Positions 44,921-57,430 of a stretch of DNA of 64,000 nucleotides are shown in pieces. The stretch is from Conus ventricosus. Lineage: Eukaryota; Mollusca; Gastropoda; Neogastropoda; Conidae. Each line of letters begins with the position of its first letter. The first letter of the stretch is position 1. The DNA lies in the NCBI GenBank assembly GCA_018398815.1, contig CM031602.1, positions 98,540,701-98,604,700 of the forward strand, given 5' to 3'. Both the position numbers and the translations under genes were made by a program. Below the pieces are notes generated by a model. The model was not told the origin of the DNA. It worked only from the letters and a program-made list of their open reading frames with translations, and did no database searches.

Positions 44921-45480
44921 AATGGGATAGGTGACCGTGGCAGTCGCACAAATATTTGGGCTCCAGTGCTGTGACAGCACCTAATTGTCTCCAGAGTTGG
45001 AGAACCTGTTGAAGAGGACAACGACTGCGGCAGTCGTGAGAAAACTTAAAGCGTTTGTCATGTTGACCCACTATGATTTTTGATTGTCCCCCTGGGTCGG
45101 AACTCAGATATTGTTCCTGTATTTTAAGCCATCTTTAATTCTTCTCTGGGAAAAGTGTATAAATTGTTACTCCATTGAGGAGGAGAAACCTGTAAAAGTT
45201 CTTGTGAATTACTATGTATAATGAGATGAAATTTGGTCCCAGCTAGTGGATCTGTGGAATGTTTGTACCTCCACTGGAGTGGAAGAACAGAAGATTTGAA
45301 GATATGAAAAGTTGATTATCGTTTAGTAAATTATTCCCCGGAGAGGAGGGGGAGAAGAAGAGTTATTGTAGTGCGCCTTCTGGTTGTTTGGAGAGACTGC
45401 GTGTGCACGGAGTGAATGATGAGCTGAGTGCGCGCATGCATTTGTACTCAGTGTGACAGAGAGAGAACAGTGAACACTTT
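44921..45480. other. No gene recognised
   Basis: Moderately complex sequence. GGCAGTCG occurs twice (44940 and 45031) and ACTCCATTGAGGAGGAG/CTCCACTGGAGTGGA (45170 and 45269) resemble each other. Nothing coding. Confidence 0.5.
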
Positions 45481-45491
45481 TACTGTCATTA

Positions 45492-45553
45492 GCATATATA
45501 TATATATATATATATAATATATATATAGAAAGTAAAGAATGAAGAGATGAGAG

Positions 45554-45597
<44 letters not shown>

Positions 45598-45622
45598 GAG
45601 AGTGAGAGAAGAGAGAGAGGGG
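45492..45622. repeat. (AT)n then (GA)n microsatellites
   Basis: (TA)n at 45492-45526 and GA-rich 45539-45622. Confidence 0.95.
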
Positions 45623-46240
45623 AAAGGAAACTTTAAAAAACATTGCGACATACAGTAGTAGCAGACGTACCACGCTTGGGGTCTTTTCAAGTTGTTAATC
45701 CTCCCCCACCATACCTGTTACAACCTATCCTGCAGCCTACGGTTGGGTAATCAATTCACGTTTAAAACACACAAAAAAGGTTATAGTGTAGTCCGTTCTC
45801 TCACCATTGTGCTGTTTGCCGGCATTATGAACAGTAGGCCACATTCGTTTTACTAACAATACAATGTACAAAAGGTTTATTGATGGTATGGGGTATTCAG
45901 GTCACGTTAGCAGCAAGGTGCATTGAGATTTTATCACCAGTACACTGTATTGAAGTTTTTAATCCAGAGTATAGTGCATTCAGTTGTTGTTGTTGTTGTT
46001 GTTGATGTTGGTATCGGTTTGTTAATAAACAGTACAATGTTTTGACTTTTTGGAAAGCAGTATGGTCTGTGCGATGCCGATTAGCAGTATTAAGCATCCA
46101 TGATTTTTTTTAATCACAGTATGGTGATTTATAATCGTATATGTATGTATTACTATATTTTGTCGTATGTTCGCATTTATCAGCTGTATGATGGTGCTAG
46201 TGTGGGCTTAGTATTTTCAGGTTGCTCATTGTGAACTGGA
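45623..46240. other. Non-coding, weak ~50-bp degenerate repeats and a (TTG)7 run
   Basis: Variants of AGTACAATGT/AGTATGGTG spaced at 40-55 bp occur through 45840-46200, with a TTG run at 45982-46004. No gene. Confidence 0.4.
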
Positions 46241-46244
46241 CGTC

Positions 46245-46451
46245 ATCTTAAAAATCAACAATACATCTTACAAATCAAAGACGCATCTTACAAGTTACTT
46301 ACACATCGTGCAAATTACTGACAATTTTTACATGTTACTGACACATCTTCCAAATTACCGACATATCTTACAGATTACTGACAAATCTTACAAATTGTTG
46401 ACACATCTTAACACGTTATTGACACCTTACAAATTACCATATATCTTACAA

Positions 46452-46518
<67 letters not shown>

Positions 46519-47095
46519 AAACACCTTACAAATTACCAACATCTTACAAATTACCTACACATCTTACAAATTACCGACCCATCTTACAAATTACCCACAC
46601 ATCTTACAAACTACCTGCACATCTTACAAATTACCCACATGTCTTACACACTACCTACACGTCTTACAAATTACTCACACATCTTACAAACTACCTGCAC
46701 ATCTTACAAATTACCCACACATCTTACAAACTACCTACACGTCTTACAAATTACCCACATATCTTACAAACTACCTGCACATCTTACAAATTATCCACAC
46801 ATCTTACAAACTACCTACCCATCATACAAATTACCCACACATTTTACAAACTACTTGCACATTTTAAACAGATTACCACACATCTTACAAACTACCTACA
46901 CGTCTTACAAATTACCCACACATCTTACAAACTACCTACACGTCTTACAAATTACCCACACATCTTGCAAACTACCTGCACGTCTTACAAATTACCCACA
47001 CATCTTACAAACTACTACACATCTTAAAAATTTTACCCACACATCTTAAAAACTACCTACGCGTCTTACAAATTACCCACACATCTAACAAATTA
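46245..47095. repeat. 20-bp minisatellite with 40-bp higher-order pattern
   Basis: CACATCTTACAAATTACCCA alternates with CACATCTTACAAACTACCTG for most of 46560-47090, giving a two-unit (about 40 bp) period. A (CA)n insert interrupts at 46455-46518. Confidence 0.95.
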
Positions 47096-47379
47096 CTTCC
47101 ACATTTCTGCCTATTTCGCTTCAGTGTAGGAGGATTTCCCGCAGACTTAACCTTGGTTCTGACTCCATTTCCTGAAAATCCCCTCTGATGACATTGTAAA
47201 CCGAGGTACCGTTTGTGAATGCATGCATAAGAGATTTCATAAGTATGAAATCGCATCACCAACTTTCGGAAGGGAAGGCCTGTTTGGCCGTTGGTATGGA
47301 TGACACTTTACATATTTGCATCCCTCGTGAAAATCGAAACACTGAAGGAAGAAAATTGGTAAAATATATGTACTCTTAA

Positions 47380-47499
47380 AAATTGTGATGATGATGATTG
47401 ATGATGATGACGATGGTGATGATGTTGATGATGAGGGACGATGGTGATGATGATGATGATGACGATGGTGATGATGATGGGTGATGATGATGATGGTGG

Positions 47500-47554
<55 letters not shown>

Positions 47555-47852
47555 ACCCGTAACAGCAGCAACAACAACAACAACAATACTACTACTACTA
47601 CTACTGCTACTACTACTACTGCTACTACTATTTACTACTACTACTATACTACTTACTACTACTAGGAGGAGAAGAGTAGTAGTAGTAGTTGTAGTAGTAG
47701 TAGTAGTAGTAGTAATGTAGTAGTAGTGTAGTAGTAGTAGTAGTTGTTGTTGTTGTTGTTGTTGTAATAGTAGTAGGAGTAGTAGAAGTACTAGTAACAA
47801 TAATGATGATAATAAAGATGATGTGATAATGATGATGATGATGATGATGATG

Positions 47853-47896
<44 letters not shown>
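47380..47896. repeat. Compound trinucleotide array: (GAT), (CAA), (CTA), (GTA), (TTG), (GAT)
   Basis: GAT-rich 47385-47552, CAA 47565-47586, CTA-rich 47587-47660, GTA-rich 47675-47745, TTG 47744-47765, then GAT again 47815-47895. The order is approximately mirror-symmetric: CTA against TAG, CAA against TTG. Confidence 0.95.
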
Positions 47897-48129
47897 GTTC
47901 CTTTGCCGTTTGATAGCTTCAAGGAACTGAAATTCAACCATCGTATCATTTCACTACGTTGAGGAGTTTTTCCCCTTCCATTGCTTAACTTGGTTCCTCA
48001 CTCTCTAACGGTATTGTTTTAAACCGTTTATCTCCTGTGTCACACACTGAAGTGCAGGCAGAAACGCGGACGTCCTCCCTCCTCATTCAGTCTCAGCAGC
48101 TGCCTGGGACCTCACGCTTCCCTGACAGG

Positions 48130-48445
48130 TCAGAGGGCAATTGTGAGCACGTCGTAGTAAGAGCTGAAGGGATACACGGCAGAACCCCAGTCCCCTTTTG
48201 CTTCAACACAACACCTGGGCGTCCTGAGTTCGATTCCTGGCAACGACTTTCCAGGCACAAACTTGCGAGGATTTGACTCCCAGGCAGGATAGCTGACTTC
48301 ACCAGAAAACCATCTGGTTAATTTACGTCATCCAACATCAGAGAGACGACCCACGTATCTGATCTGTCAGTTTTAGGTGAAGCAAACCTACAAACTCCTC
48401 AAACTGAATCTAAACCAACCATAGACATTTACAGACCTGAATAAA
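48130..48445 (+). mobile_element. Candidate tRNA-derived SINE
   Basis: A good Pol III B box, GAGTTCGATTCC, lies at 48227-48238. About 70 bp upstream, GTCGTAGTAAGAGCTG (48150-48165) loosely resembles an A box. The 3' side ends in AATAAAGTATAAGAAAAAG near 48436-48457, like an A-rich SINE tail. Only one copy is in the window, and no target-site duplication was identified. Confidence 0.3.
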
Positions 48446-50415
48446 GTATAAGAAAAAGTTTGTATGGCCAAGGTTTGTATTTCTTTTTTTTTTATTTTGT
48501 ATTGATTGTCCACAGTAAAATTGCGTGTATGGAAATTCACTTCAGTTGTGGTAGTTCATTCATTTACTTTGCGTTAGTCCTGGTTTATTTCCCTCTTTCA
48601 GTTGTCTTTCAATCTGAATCACAGACACTGGGGAACGCATCAGCCAAGGCATAATTTCAATACGAAGCATTTCTCTGTGTGTTTGGCAAACCTAAAAAAA
48701 AAAAGAAGAAGAAGAAGAAAGAAAAAGAAAAGAAAAAAAATGATAGATGAAACAGACCTACAAGACTGGAGCGTCGCTTCTTCCACCACTAGTGAGAGAG
48801 AGAATGGAGGTGAACTTGAGTTCAAAATTACTGCACACGCATGCCCCCCATAGAAGACCATACCTTACAGCTCTGCCTGTCAAAAAGGGGAAACAGCAAA
48901 GCAAACTTTGATAATAACTAGACCAAATTTGACAAGATTAATATCTTGATTTGTTAAAGTGAGCCATCAGCTGCAGGAAAGATGTTCAAATCAGTTACAT
49001 TTTACTACAGACAGCTCAATTTCAGTAACGACAAGCAGAGGGCTAGGGTATGTAATCCCGTCTCTGATAAAAGAAAGATTCTCAATATTGAAAACATATT
49101 GTCACTGTTTGCTCGTAAATTTGATGCAGCCATAGTGGTTTTTACAACTTAAAACTAATCTGTCACTTTCAATCTTCAGCATGCAGCACGTGTAGATTCC
49201 AAATCACATTTACAAGTACTGAAACTGACAACAGCAAAATCCGAAGTGATCAAATAGTTAAAAAAATAAAGCACGCAGCATATCATCTTACTCCAAAACG
49301 GCGTTGTCGTTGACATTTGGTAGATTTTTTTAACCTGATTGATTTAACTGAAGAGAAATTTCTGACGAGCTGGTGAAGTGAAGTGTGCTGAATAATAATA
49401 GCATTATTCTGAGTGAGAATGGTTGAATCCTGAAAGCAATTCTTCACTGAAAATATCACTGTCTACTCTTTCATCATAATGGAGTAATACAATCATGTAT
49501 TGCAGACGGACATTAAACATGTTACATAAAAAGTTATGGCTCATTTTATGGAAAATGACATAAAAAACAACGAGCGCATACGTACACTCGCAATAAATAT
49601 TTATCATTTTGTTTTATGAAAATCTGCTCTTACTTTCACAATACCAAAAGAACGACATCACATTTTTTGATAAATTTATATCGCAAGATTAGTGACATTT
49701 TGCTCAACCCAGAGAGTGTGTGCTGACACGTATGACCCGGTATCTCACCAGGGACCTGGAGTAGATAGTAACAGATCCTCCCAGGGCTGAGTGTTAGTCA
49801 GAAAGTAGGTTAACAGTCACTACGGCCCCAAATTACCCTGGACATTAAATAAAATCATTCCTTTTATTTCAGAGGAGCATACTCACATACTGACTACTCT
49901 GCAGAAATCAGTAAACACTTTAAAAAAAATGTGCACAAGAACGACATCTGCTGAGCACTGTAGGGAAAATAAATCACAATTTTATATACACTTTAACTTT
50001 GGCACAGCGGACTACCGCTAATCGTTCAACTATGGATTTATTTTATACAACACAGGCCTGGAGTGTTTTATTCTATTTTCTGATGATGGAAAACAAATGT
50101 CTTACAAGGGAATCCATATTGATTTATCTGCTGTACACAATGTTACAGTTTATATGACATACTTTGCCCCTGCGTTCCCATAATATCACCTTGATCTGAG
50201 AATAAACAAAAAAAATGATTTGTAACCTTTTCTAAGATATCATACAAAACACGTTTTCATGTATGCACGAATTAATAAAACTGTTTAAAAATTGTTTAAA
50301 AGGTAACATGAGCTTTCTGATGGCAAAACATTTAAAATGCACAGTTAATGTTCGCACACTGATACATTGTAATACTAAATTCACATTTTCAAATATAATA
50401 GAAACTTTGAATGTA
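48446..50415. other. No gene recognised; ordinary-looking AT-rich non-coding DNA
   Basis: A/G-rich run at 48694-48742. All frames are short. Sequence quality here looks good, so the lack of genes is probably real. Confidence 0.6.
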
Positions 50416-50419
50416 GTTT

Positions 50420-50615
50420 GATTGGGTTAGCCTTACTGCGAAGAATGGTGACAGACGGACTGACAGCCGATTGGGTTAGCCTTGCTGCGAAGAATGGTGA
50501 CAGACGGACTGACAGCCGATTGGGTTAGCCTTGCTGCGAAGAACGGTGACAGACGGACTGACAGCCGATTGGGTTAGCCTTACTGCGAAGAACGGCGACA
50601 GACGGACTGACAGCC
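50420..50615. repeat. 49-bp tandem repeat, 4 copies
   Basis: ATTGGGTTAGCCTTRCTGCG starts units at 50420, 50470, 50519 and 50568, each ending GACAGACGGACTGACAGCC, with only a few differences. It ends 50 bp before the large 29-bp array. Confidence 0.95.
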
Positions 50616-50664
50616 AATGTGTTACCGGAAGTGCTCGTGTCTCGTCTGACAGGACTGTCAAGAC

Positions 50665-53600
50665 GCACTACCAGGTAAACACCAGAATGTCAATCACCAC
50701 CAGGTAAACACCAGAATGTCACTCACCACCAGGTAAACACCAGAATGTCAATCACCACCAGGTAAACGCCAGAATGTCAATCACCACCAGGTAAACGCCA
50801 GAGTGTCAATCACCACAAGGTAAACACCAGAGTGTCAATCACCACCAGGTAAACACCAGAATATCAATAACCACAAGGTAAACACCAGAAATGTCAATCA
50901 CACCAGGTAAACACCAGAGTGTCAATCACCACCGGGTAAACACCAGAATATCATTCACCACCAGGTAAACACCAGAGTGTCAATCTCACCAGGTAAACAC
51001 CAGAATATCATTCACCACCAGGTAAACACCAGAGTGTCAATCACCATCAGGTAAACACCAGAATGTCACTCACCACCAGGTAAACACCAAGTGTCACTCA
51101 CCACCAGGTAAACACCAGAATGTCAATCACCACCAGGTAAACACCAGAGTGTCAATCTCCACCAGGTAAACACCAGAGTGTCAATCACCACCAGGGGGAA
51201 ACACCAGAATATCATTCACCACCAGGTAAAAACCAGAATTCCACTCACCACAGGTAAAAACCCAAAAGTCAATCACCACCAGGTAAACGCCAGAGTGTCA
51301 ATCACCACCCGTAAACACCAAGTGTCAATCCCACAAGGTAAACCCAAGTGCATCACCACCAGGTAAACACCAGATTATAATTTACCACAAGGTAAACACC
51401 AGAGTGTCAATCCACACCAGGTAAACACCAAGTGTCAATCACCACGGGTAAACACCAAATATCATTCACCCCAAGGTAAACACCAGAGTGTCAATCTCAC
51501 CAGGTAAACACCAGAATATCATTCACCACCAGGTAAACACCAGAGTTTTCAATCACCATCAGGTAAACACCAGAATGTCACTCACCACCAGGTAACACCA
51601 GAGTGGTCAATCACCCCCAGGTAAACACCAGAATGTCCATCACCACCAGGGAACACCAGAGTGTCAATCCCACCGGTAAAAAACCAAAAGTGTCAATCAC
51701 CACCAGGTAAACACCAGAATATCATTCACCACCAGGTAAACACCCCGAGTGTCAATCACCACCAGGTAAACACCACAGTGTCAATCACCACCAGGTAAAC
51801 GCCAGAGTGTCATCACCACCAGTAAAAAACCAGAATGTCAATCACCACCAGTAAACACCAGAGTGTCAATCACAACCAGGTAAACCCCAGATGTCAAACA
51901 CCACCAGGTAAACACCAGAGTGTCAATCACCACCAGGGAAACACCAAAGTGTCAATCACCACCAGGTAAACACCAGAATATCATTCACCACCAGGTAAAC
52001 ACCAAGTGTCAATCTCACCAGGTAAACACCAGAATATCATTCACCACCAGGTAAACATCAGGTGTCAATTTAACATCAGGTTTAAAAAAACCCAAAAGTC
52101 ACTCCACCACAGGTAAACACCAGAATGGGCAATCACCACCAGGGAAACACCAGAGTGTCAATCACCACCAGGTTTTAAAAACCAGAATGTCAATCACCAC
52201 CAGTAACACCAGAGTGTCAATCACCACAGGTAAACACCGAGTGTCATCTCACCAGGGAAACACCAGGTGTCAATCACCACCAGGTAAACACCAGAATTTC
52301 ATTCACCACCAGGTAAACACCAGAGTGTCAATCCCATCAGGTAAACACCAGGGTCAATCATCACCAGTTTAAAAACCAGAGTGTCAAACATCACGAGGTA
52401 AACACCAGAGTGTCCCTCACACCAAGGGAACACCAGAGTGTCAATGACCATCAGGTAAACACCTGAGTGTCAATAACACCAGTAAAAAACCAGAGTGTCA
52501 ATCACCATCAGGTAAACGCCAAGTGCAATAACACCAGGTAAACACCAGAGTGTCAATCACACCAGTAAACCCAGAGTGTGAATCACCATCAGGTAAACAC
52601 CCCGAGTGTCAATAACACCAGGTAAACACCAAGTGTCAATCACCATCAGGTAAACACCAGAGTGTCAATCACCACCAGGTAAACACCAAGTGTCAATCAC
52701 CACCAGGTAAACACCCGAGTGTCAATCACCACCAGGTAAACACCAGAATATCATTCACCAACCCGGTAAACATCAGAGTGTCAATCACCATCAGGGGTAA
52801 ACACCAGAATGTCACTCACCACCAGGTAAACACCAGAAGGGGAATCACCACCAGGTAAAACCGAGTGTCAATCACCACCAGGTAAACACCAGAATGTCAA
52901 TCACCACCAGGTAAACACCAGAATATCATTCACCACCAGGTAAACACCAGAGTGTCAATCACCACCAGGAAACACCAGATGTCAATCACACCAGGTAAAC
53001 GCCAGAGTGTCAATCACCACCAGGTAAACACCAGAGTGTCAATCACCACCAGGTAAATACCAGAATGTCAATCACCCCCAGGTAAACACCAGAGTGTCAA
53101 TCACCACCAGGTAAACACCAAAGTGTCAAACACCCCCAGGTAAACACCAGAATATCATTCACCACCAGGTAAACACCAGAGTGTCAATCTCACCAGTAAA
53201 CACCAGATTACATTCACCACCAGGTAAACATCAATTTGTCAATCACCTCAGGTAAACACCAGAATGTCACTCACCCCAGGTAAACACCAGAATGTCAATC
53301 CCCACCAGGTAAACACCAGAGTGTCAATCACCACCAGGTAAACACCAGAATGTCAATCACCCCCCAGGTAAACACCAGAGTGTCCAATCCCCCCCCAAGG
53401 TAAACACCAGAGTTCAATCTCACCAGGTAACACCAGCGTGTCAATCACCACCGGTAAACACCAGATTATCATTCACCACCAGGTAAACACCAGAGTGTCA
53501 ATTTCACCATCAGTAAACACCAGAGTGTCAATTCATCACCAGGAAAAACACCAGAGTGTCATCATCACGAGGTAAACACCAGAGTGTCAATCACACCAGG

Positions 53601-53935
53601 TAAGCACCAGAGTGTTAATGAGCATCAGTAAACACCTGGGGTGTCAATAACACCGTAAACCCCAGAGTGTCAATCACCATCAGGTAAACGCCAGAGTGTC
53701 AATTAACCCCAGGTAAACACCAGAGGGGTCAATCACCCCAGGTAAACACCCAGAGTGTGGAATCACCATCGGGTAAAACCCGAGTGTCAAAAACACCAGG
53801 TAAACACCAGAGTTCAATCACCTCAGGTAAACACCAGTGGTAAATTTCACCACAAGGTAAACACCAAGTGTCAATAACCACCATTCAAAATCAGAGTGTC
53901 AACATCACCAGGTAAACACCAGAGTGTCACTAAAT
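50665..53935. repeat. Large 29-bp minisatellite (~110 copies)
   Basis: The unit is ACCACCAGGTAAACACCAGA plus RTGTCAATC, with recurrent variants RTGTCAATC, ATATCATTC and CATCAGG. The first ~500 bp is regular; from about 51180 units often lose bases. The same unit appears in 8 corrupted copies at 26700-26960. Any open frame here is repeat-encoded. Confidence 0.97.
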
Positions 53936-54330
53936 TGATACTAGATCAGAAGGGCCTGCGAGCCCTCATTTTTGAGGTTTAGACATTTCTCCCAGTGTCC
54001 TTTTCCTATTTATTCAGAGCCAGAAGATAATACTCCCAAAAATGTTCCAATTTGATATAACTTAAAAATCTCTTTATGCAAATATACGTATGGGTTTCTT
54101 TGTTTTGTATCTCTTTTATTTGAAAATACGGAGAAGTTTTTCCTAGGAAAAGAAATTAAAATAAATAGATACAGATAACAATGACTGCAGACGATGAAGA
54201 GCAAGGCGCAGACGTGACCTCAACATGTCAGAATGACTACACTTCTGATCCCGGTCAATCATGACAACTGATATCCTTTATCTTCTGTCTTTCCTTAATA
54301 TGAAAACTGCGCCTTCAAAAATTAAAAATG
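53936..54330. repeat. 3' flank of the minisatellite, shared with 26990-27790
   Basis: ATGTCAGAATGACTACACTT, CTGATATCCTTTATCTTCTG and TCTTTCCTT (54226-54300) match 27703-27785. This suggests that array and flank belong to one dispersed unit, perhaps a non-autonomous mobile element with a minisatellite core. Confidence 0.55.
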
Positions 54331-55125
54331 GGGGATTTCCTAATTTCACATTTAAAATCATTTAAATAAAGAAGAATCTCGATTATTTTTTTTGCGTCTG
54401 CTTGTCTCCAAGATCTCAGTGGATCTGTTTGAAGCAGGTGTCTTCTTCTCGTTCTTTTTCCCCCGCCCGTGGGGCTCAGATACAATCCTTTTTTAGTTTT
54501 CTCTTTAACGCCGTTTTGTTTTTTTGTTGTTTGTGTTGTTGCGTTGTGTTTGCTCTTCATCAGTCGTCCTGACCATGTTCCCTTGAACCCCAAACTGTCC
54601 CCGCTCACTTTCGTGTTGTGTTGTGTCCCCATCTTTTTCCCAAAGCCGTTTTATATAAGGGTTCAAACAAAGAATCTCCTTGCACTATGTTCATAATTTA
54701 TCTAGGCATCTCTACAATCAAGTTTACATCCACAATGAATCTCGCCAGCTACGTTCTCCCACTCAACAGCATTCACCCATTTTTTTTCTTCATAATTACT
54801 CAACAGCGGACTCTTTTTCGCCAAATGAATATCAAGAATTCCCAGCGATTTGTCATATCACTTTCAACAACCATTACCCACTAGAATGCTGAGACAACTT
54901 CGTCCACACACATTCCCACCGGCCTGATAATGGCATCAAGAGAGCGCCTCACAGCAATACCAAAGAAAAGACTCCTCCTCTCTGGCTGAACCGTTAGGGG
55001 CTAGGTCTCTTCACCTTTACTGACCAAACTTCAATTGACTGAGCCTTGAGGACCACAATTCATGATGCTCTGAGATCTGAGTGGATAATTTGTTTCCTCT
55101 TGACTGGTAAGATTCCCACACAGAA
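54331..55125. other. No gene recognised
   Basis: T-rich and moderately complex. Short frames at 54469-54696 and 54618-54892 overlap each other and match nothing known. Confidence 0.5.
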
Positions 55126-55129
55126 GTCC

Positions 55130-55850
55130 CCCCGCCTGCGTTGATCACCGGCACGTGTCAGTAATTATCTCGCGCCTTCATTGATCACTGTCACGTGTCA
55201 ATAAATTACCTCCCACCTTCATTGATCACTGTCACGTGTCAATAATTACCTCCCACCTTCATTGATCACTGTCACGTGTCAGTAATTACCTCCCGCCTTC
55301 ATTGATCACTGTCACGTGTCAATAATTACCTCTCGCCTTCATTGATCACTGTCACGTGTCAATATTATCTCCCGCCTTCATTGATCACTGTCACGTGTCA
55401 ATAATTACCTCCCACCTTCATTGTCACTGTCACGTGTCAATGATTACCTCCCACCTTCATTGATCACTGTCACGTGTCAATGATTACCTCCCACCTTCAT
55501 TGATCACTGTCACGTGTCAATGATTACCTCCCACCTTCACTGATCCCTGTCACGTGTCAGTAATTACCTCCCGCCTTCATTGATCACTGTCACGTGTCAA
55601 TGATTACCTCCCACCTTCATTGATCACTGTCACGTGTCAATAATTACTCTCGCCCTCATTGAACACTGTCACGTGTCAGTAATTATTACACGCCTTCATT
55701 GATCACTGTCTCGTGTCAATAATTACCTCCCGCCTTCATTGATCACTGGCACATGTCAGTAATCACTTCACGCCTTCATTGATCACTGTCACGTGTCAGT
55801 AATCACCTCCCGCCTCCATTGATCACTGGCACGTGTCAATAATTACCTGA
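55130..55850. repeat. 40-bp minisatellite (~18 copies), each with a CACGTG E-box
   Basis: The unit is CCTCCCACCTTCATTGATCA plus CTGTCACGTGTCAATAATTA, exactly 40 bp in most copies and well conserved. Nearly every unit keeps GTCACGTGTC, a canonical E-box core (CACGTG). A few units carry CTCGTG or CACATG instead. Confidence 0.97.
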
Positions 55851-56084
55851 CGGCTTCCACCTCCTTCACGTGGCTTGACGTGTGCACTAGCGGAGGATAC
55901 TAAAGTTAACTGACCAGTTATCCTTCATCCCTGAAACTCTAAACGTCGTTTAAAGCGCTTAAAGCCTTCTATGGAGGACTAGCTGCCTTGACACCATCCC
56001 CCCACCCATCCCCTTTTTTTTCTTTTTACGATACCTATTACTTGTCACACATAAGCAAGAAGCAGAAAATCTCATTATAAGTTC

Positions 56085-56465
56085 CCCATTGAAACCATCT
56101 CTAAACAAAGCCCCATATCATTACAGTCACCCATTGAAACCAACTCTAAACAAAGCCCCATTCATTACAGGCCCCATTAAACCAACTCTAAAAAAAGCCA
56201 ACTTTACAGGTCCCCCATTAAAACCAACTCTAAAAAAACCCCCATATCATTACAGGCACCCATTCAACCAACGCTAAACAAAGCCCCATATCATTACAGT
56301 CACCCATTGAAACAACTCTAAACCAAGGCCCCATATCATTACAGTGCACCCATTGAAACGCTACTCTAAACAAAGCCCCATATCATTACAAGACCCCCAT
56401 GAACCAACCAACAAAGCCCCATATCAGTACAAGTCACCCATTGCAACTAACTCTAAACAAACCTC
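56085..56465. repeat. 45-bp minisatellite (~8 copies)
   Basis: The unit is CATTGAAACCAACTCTAAAC plus AAAGCCCCATATCATTACAGTCACC split across copies. Middle units (56160-56270) are shortened. Confidence 0.95.
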
Positions 56466-56639
56466 ATTATAGCCTACTGATACAGCCCATACACGCCAGA
56501 GTCTATGTTGACAATGAAAATAAAACAAAAAAGAAGATAATCACCCACTACAATCAATTATATATTCATCTCTATGAATGTAGTTTTCGCCATGCTTGGA
56601 GCAGTCCGTCTGTAATGTGAATAATATGTCTTCTATAGA

Positions 56640-56673
56640 GCTCCTCTCGCAGTCTCTCATCTCTCTCTCCCCT

Positions 56674-56704
<31 letters not shown>

Positions 56705-56750
56705 CTTCTCGCTCCCTCTCGTCGCGCTCTCGCTCTCAATCTCTCTCCCA
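56640..56750. repeat. (CT)n-rich microsatellite
   Basis: CT run with CTCG interruptions. Frames through it on both strands are repeat-encoded. Confidence 0.9.
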
Positions 56751-57016
56751 CAGCCTTTTTCAACCTCTTCATTTCAGCGAAATCATATTCTGTGCTGAAT
56801 ATATACTTGACATATTTATCGAAAAAGCGCAATGTCCACTGAATTATAAAAAACCTGACCGGAAATAATCTGCCCCCAAATTCTCACGTCCGGTACCTAC
56901 CTGATCGGAAGCGGTAGGGTTGGGTGTCCATTTTGCCCATCTCAGACTTGGCTGTCTTCACCTGAGCCTGTTAAGAATCGCAAGCCGTTGATCCTGCACC
57001 CAATGTGAAGTCCTTT
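56751..57016. other. No gene recognised
   Basis: Non-coding. Probably includes degraded 3' sequence of the adjacent Gypsy remnant. Confidence 0.35.
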
Positions 57017-57430
57017 TCATGAGGAGATTGCTGGTATTTCTGTATTCCCCTCCCCACACACTGGTCCATCATTTCTTTTAATTGCGGGCCTAAACAACCC
57101 TAGGAGGTTCGAAGGTAGGAATGACTGATTGGCATTTAATTTGCAGCTGTGAGACTTGACTTGCCAGTTAGAGTCTTTTAAAGCACTGCTCTCAGAGTAG
57201 TGATACAACCTTCCCATGTTTCCGAATGCAATGAGATACCCGTCCATAAAATTTACAATTCCCTGAAGTCCAGTCAATGCATTCTTCATCATCTTAAGAA
57301 GACAGATGGTGTGCTGATAAGGCCGAAACAGCATGTTTCTTGACCTGATACAGTTCAGATAAGGCGCAAAAGCAACCAGCTCTTTCGTTTTCTCTCTGAG
57401 AGGAGCCAGCCAATAACGCTTTGCTCAATC
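57017..57430 (-). pseudogene. Gypsy-type LTR retrotransposon reverse transcriptase fragment
   Basis: On the minus strand a frame upstream of 57334 reads CFGLISTPSVFLR (about 57295-57340), the RT FGLxxAPxxF motif. The main frame continues MMKNALTGLQGIVNFMDGYL, where the catalytic Y/F-x-D-D box appears as FMDG (about 57235-57275). A one-base frame difference joins the two. Upstream WLLSERKRKSWLL and downstream weakly conserved sequence suggest only ~130 codons remain. No protease, integrase or LTR was seen. The loss of the second catalytic Asp and the frameshift make it inactive. Confidence 0.55.

Noticed and set aside
47237..47941. 234-codon minus frame of His/Ile/Ser/Val/Thr homopolymers
   Set aside because: Entirely encoded by triplet repeats.
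50665..53935. CRISPR array (29-bp repeats over 3.3 kb)
   Set aside because: The units are directly adjacent with no unique spacers, and the genome is eukaryotic; this is a minisatellite.
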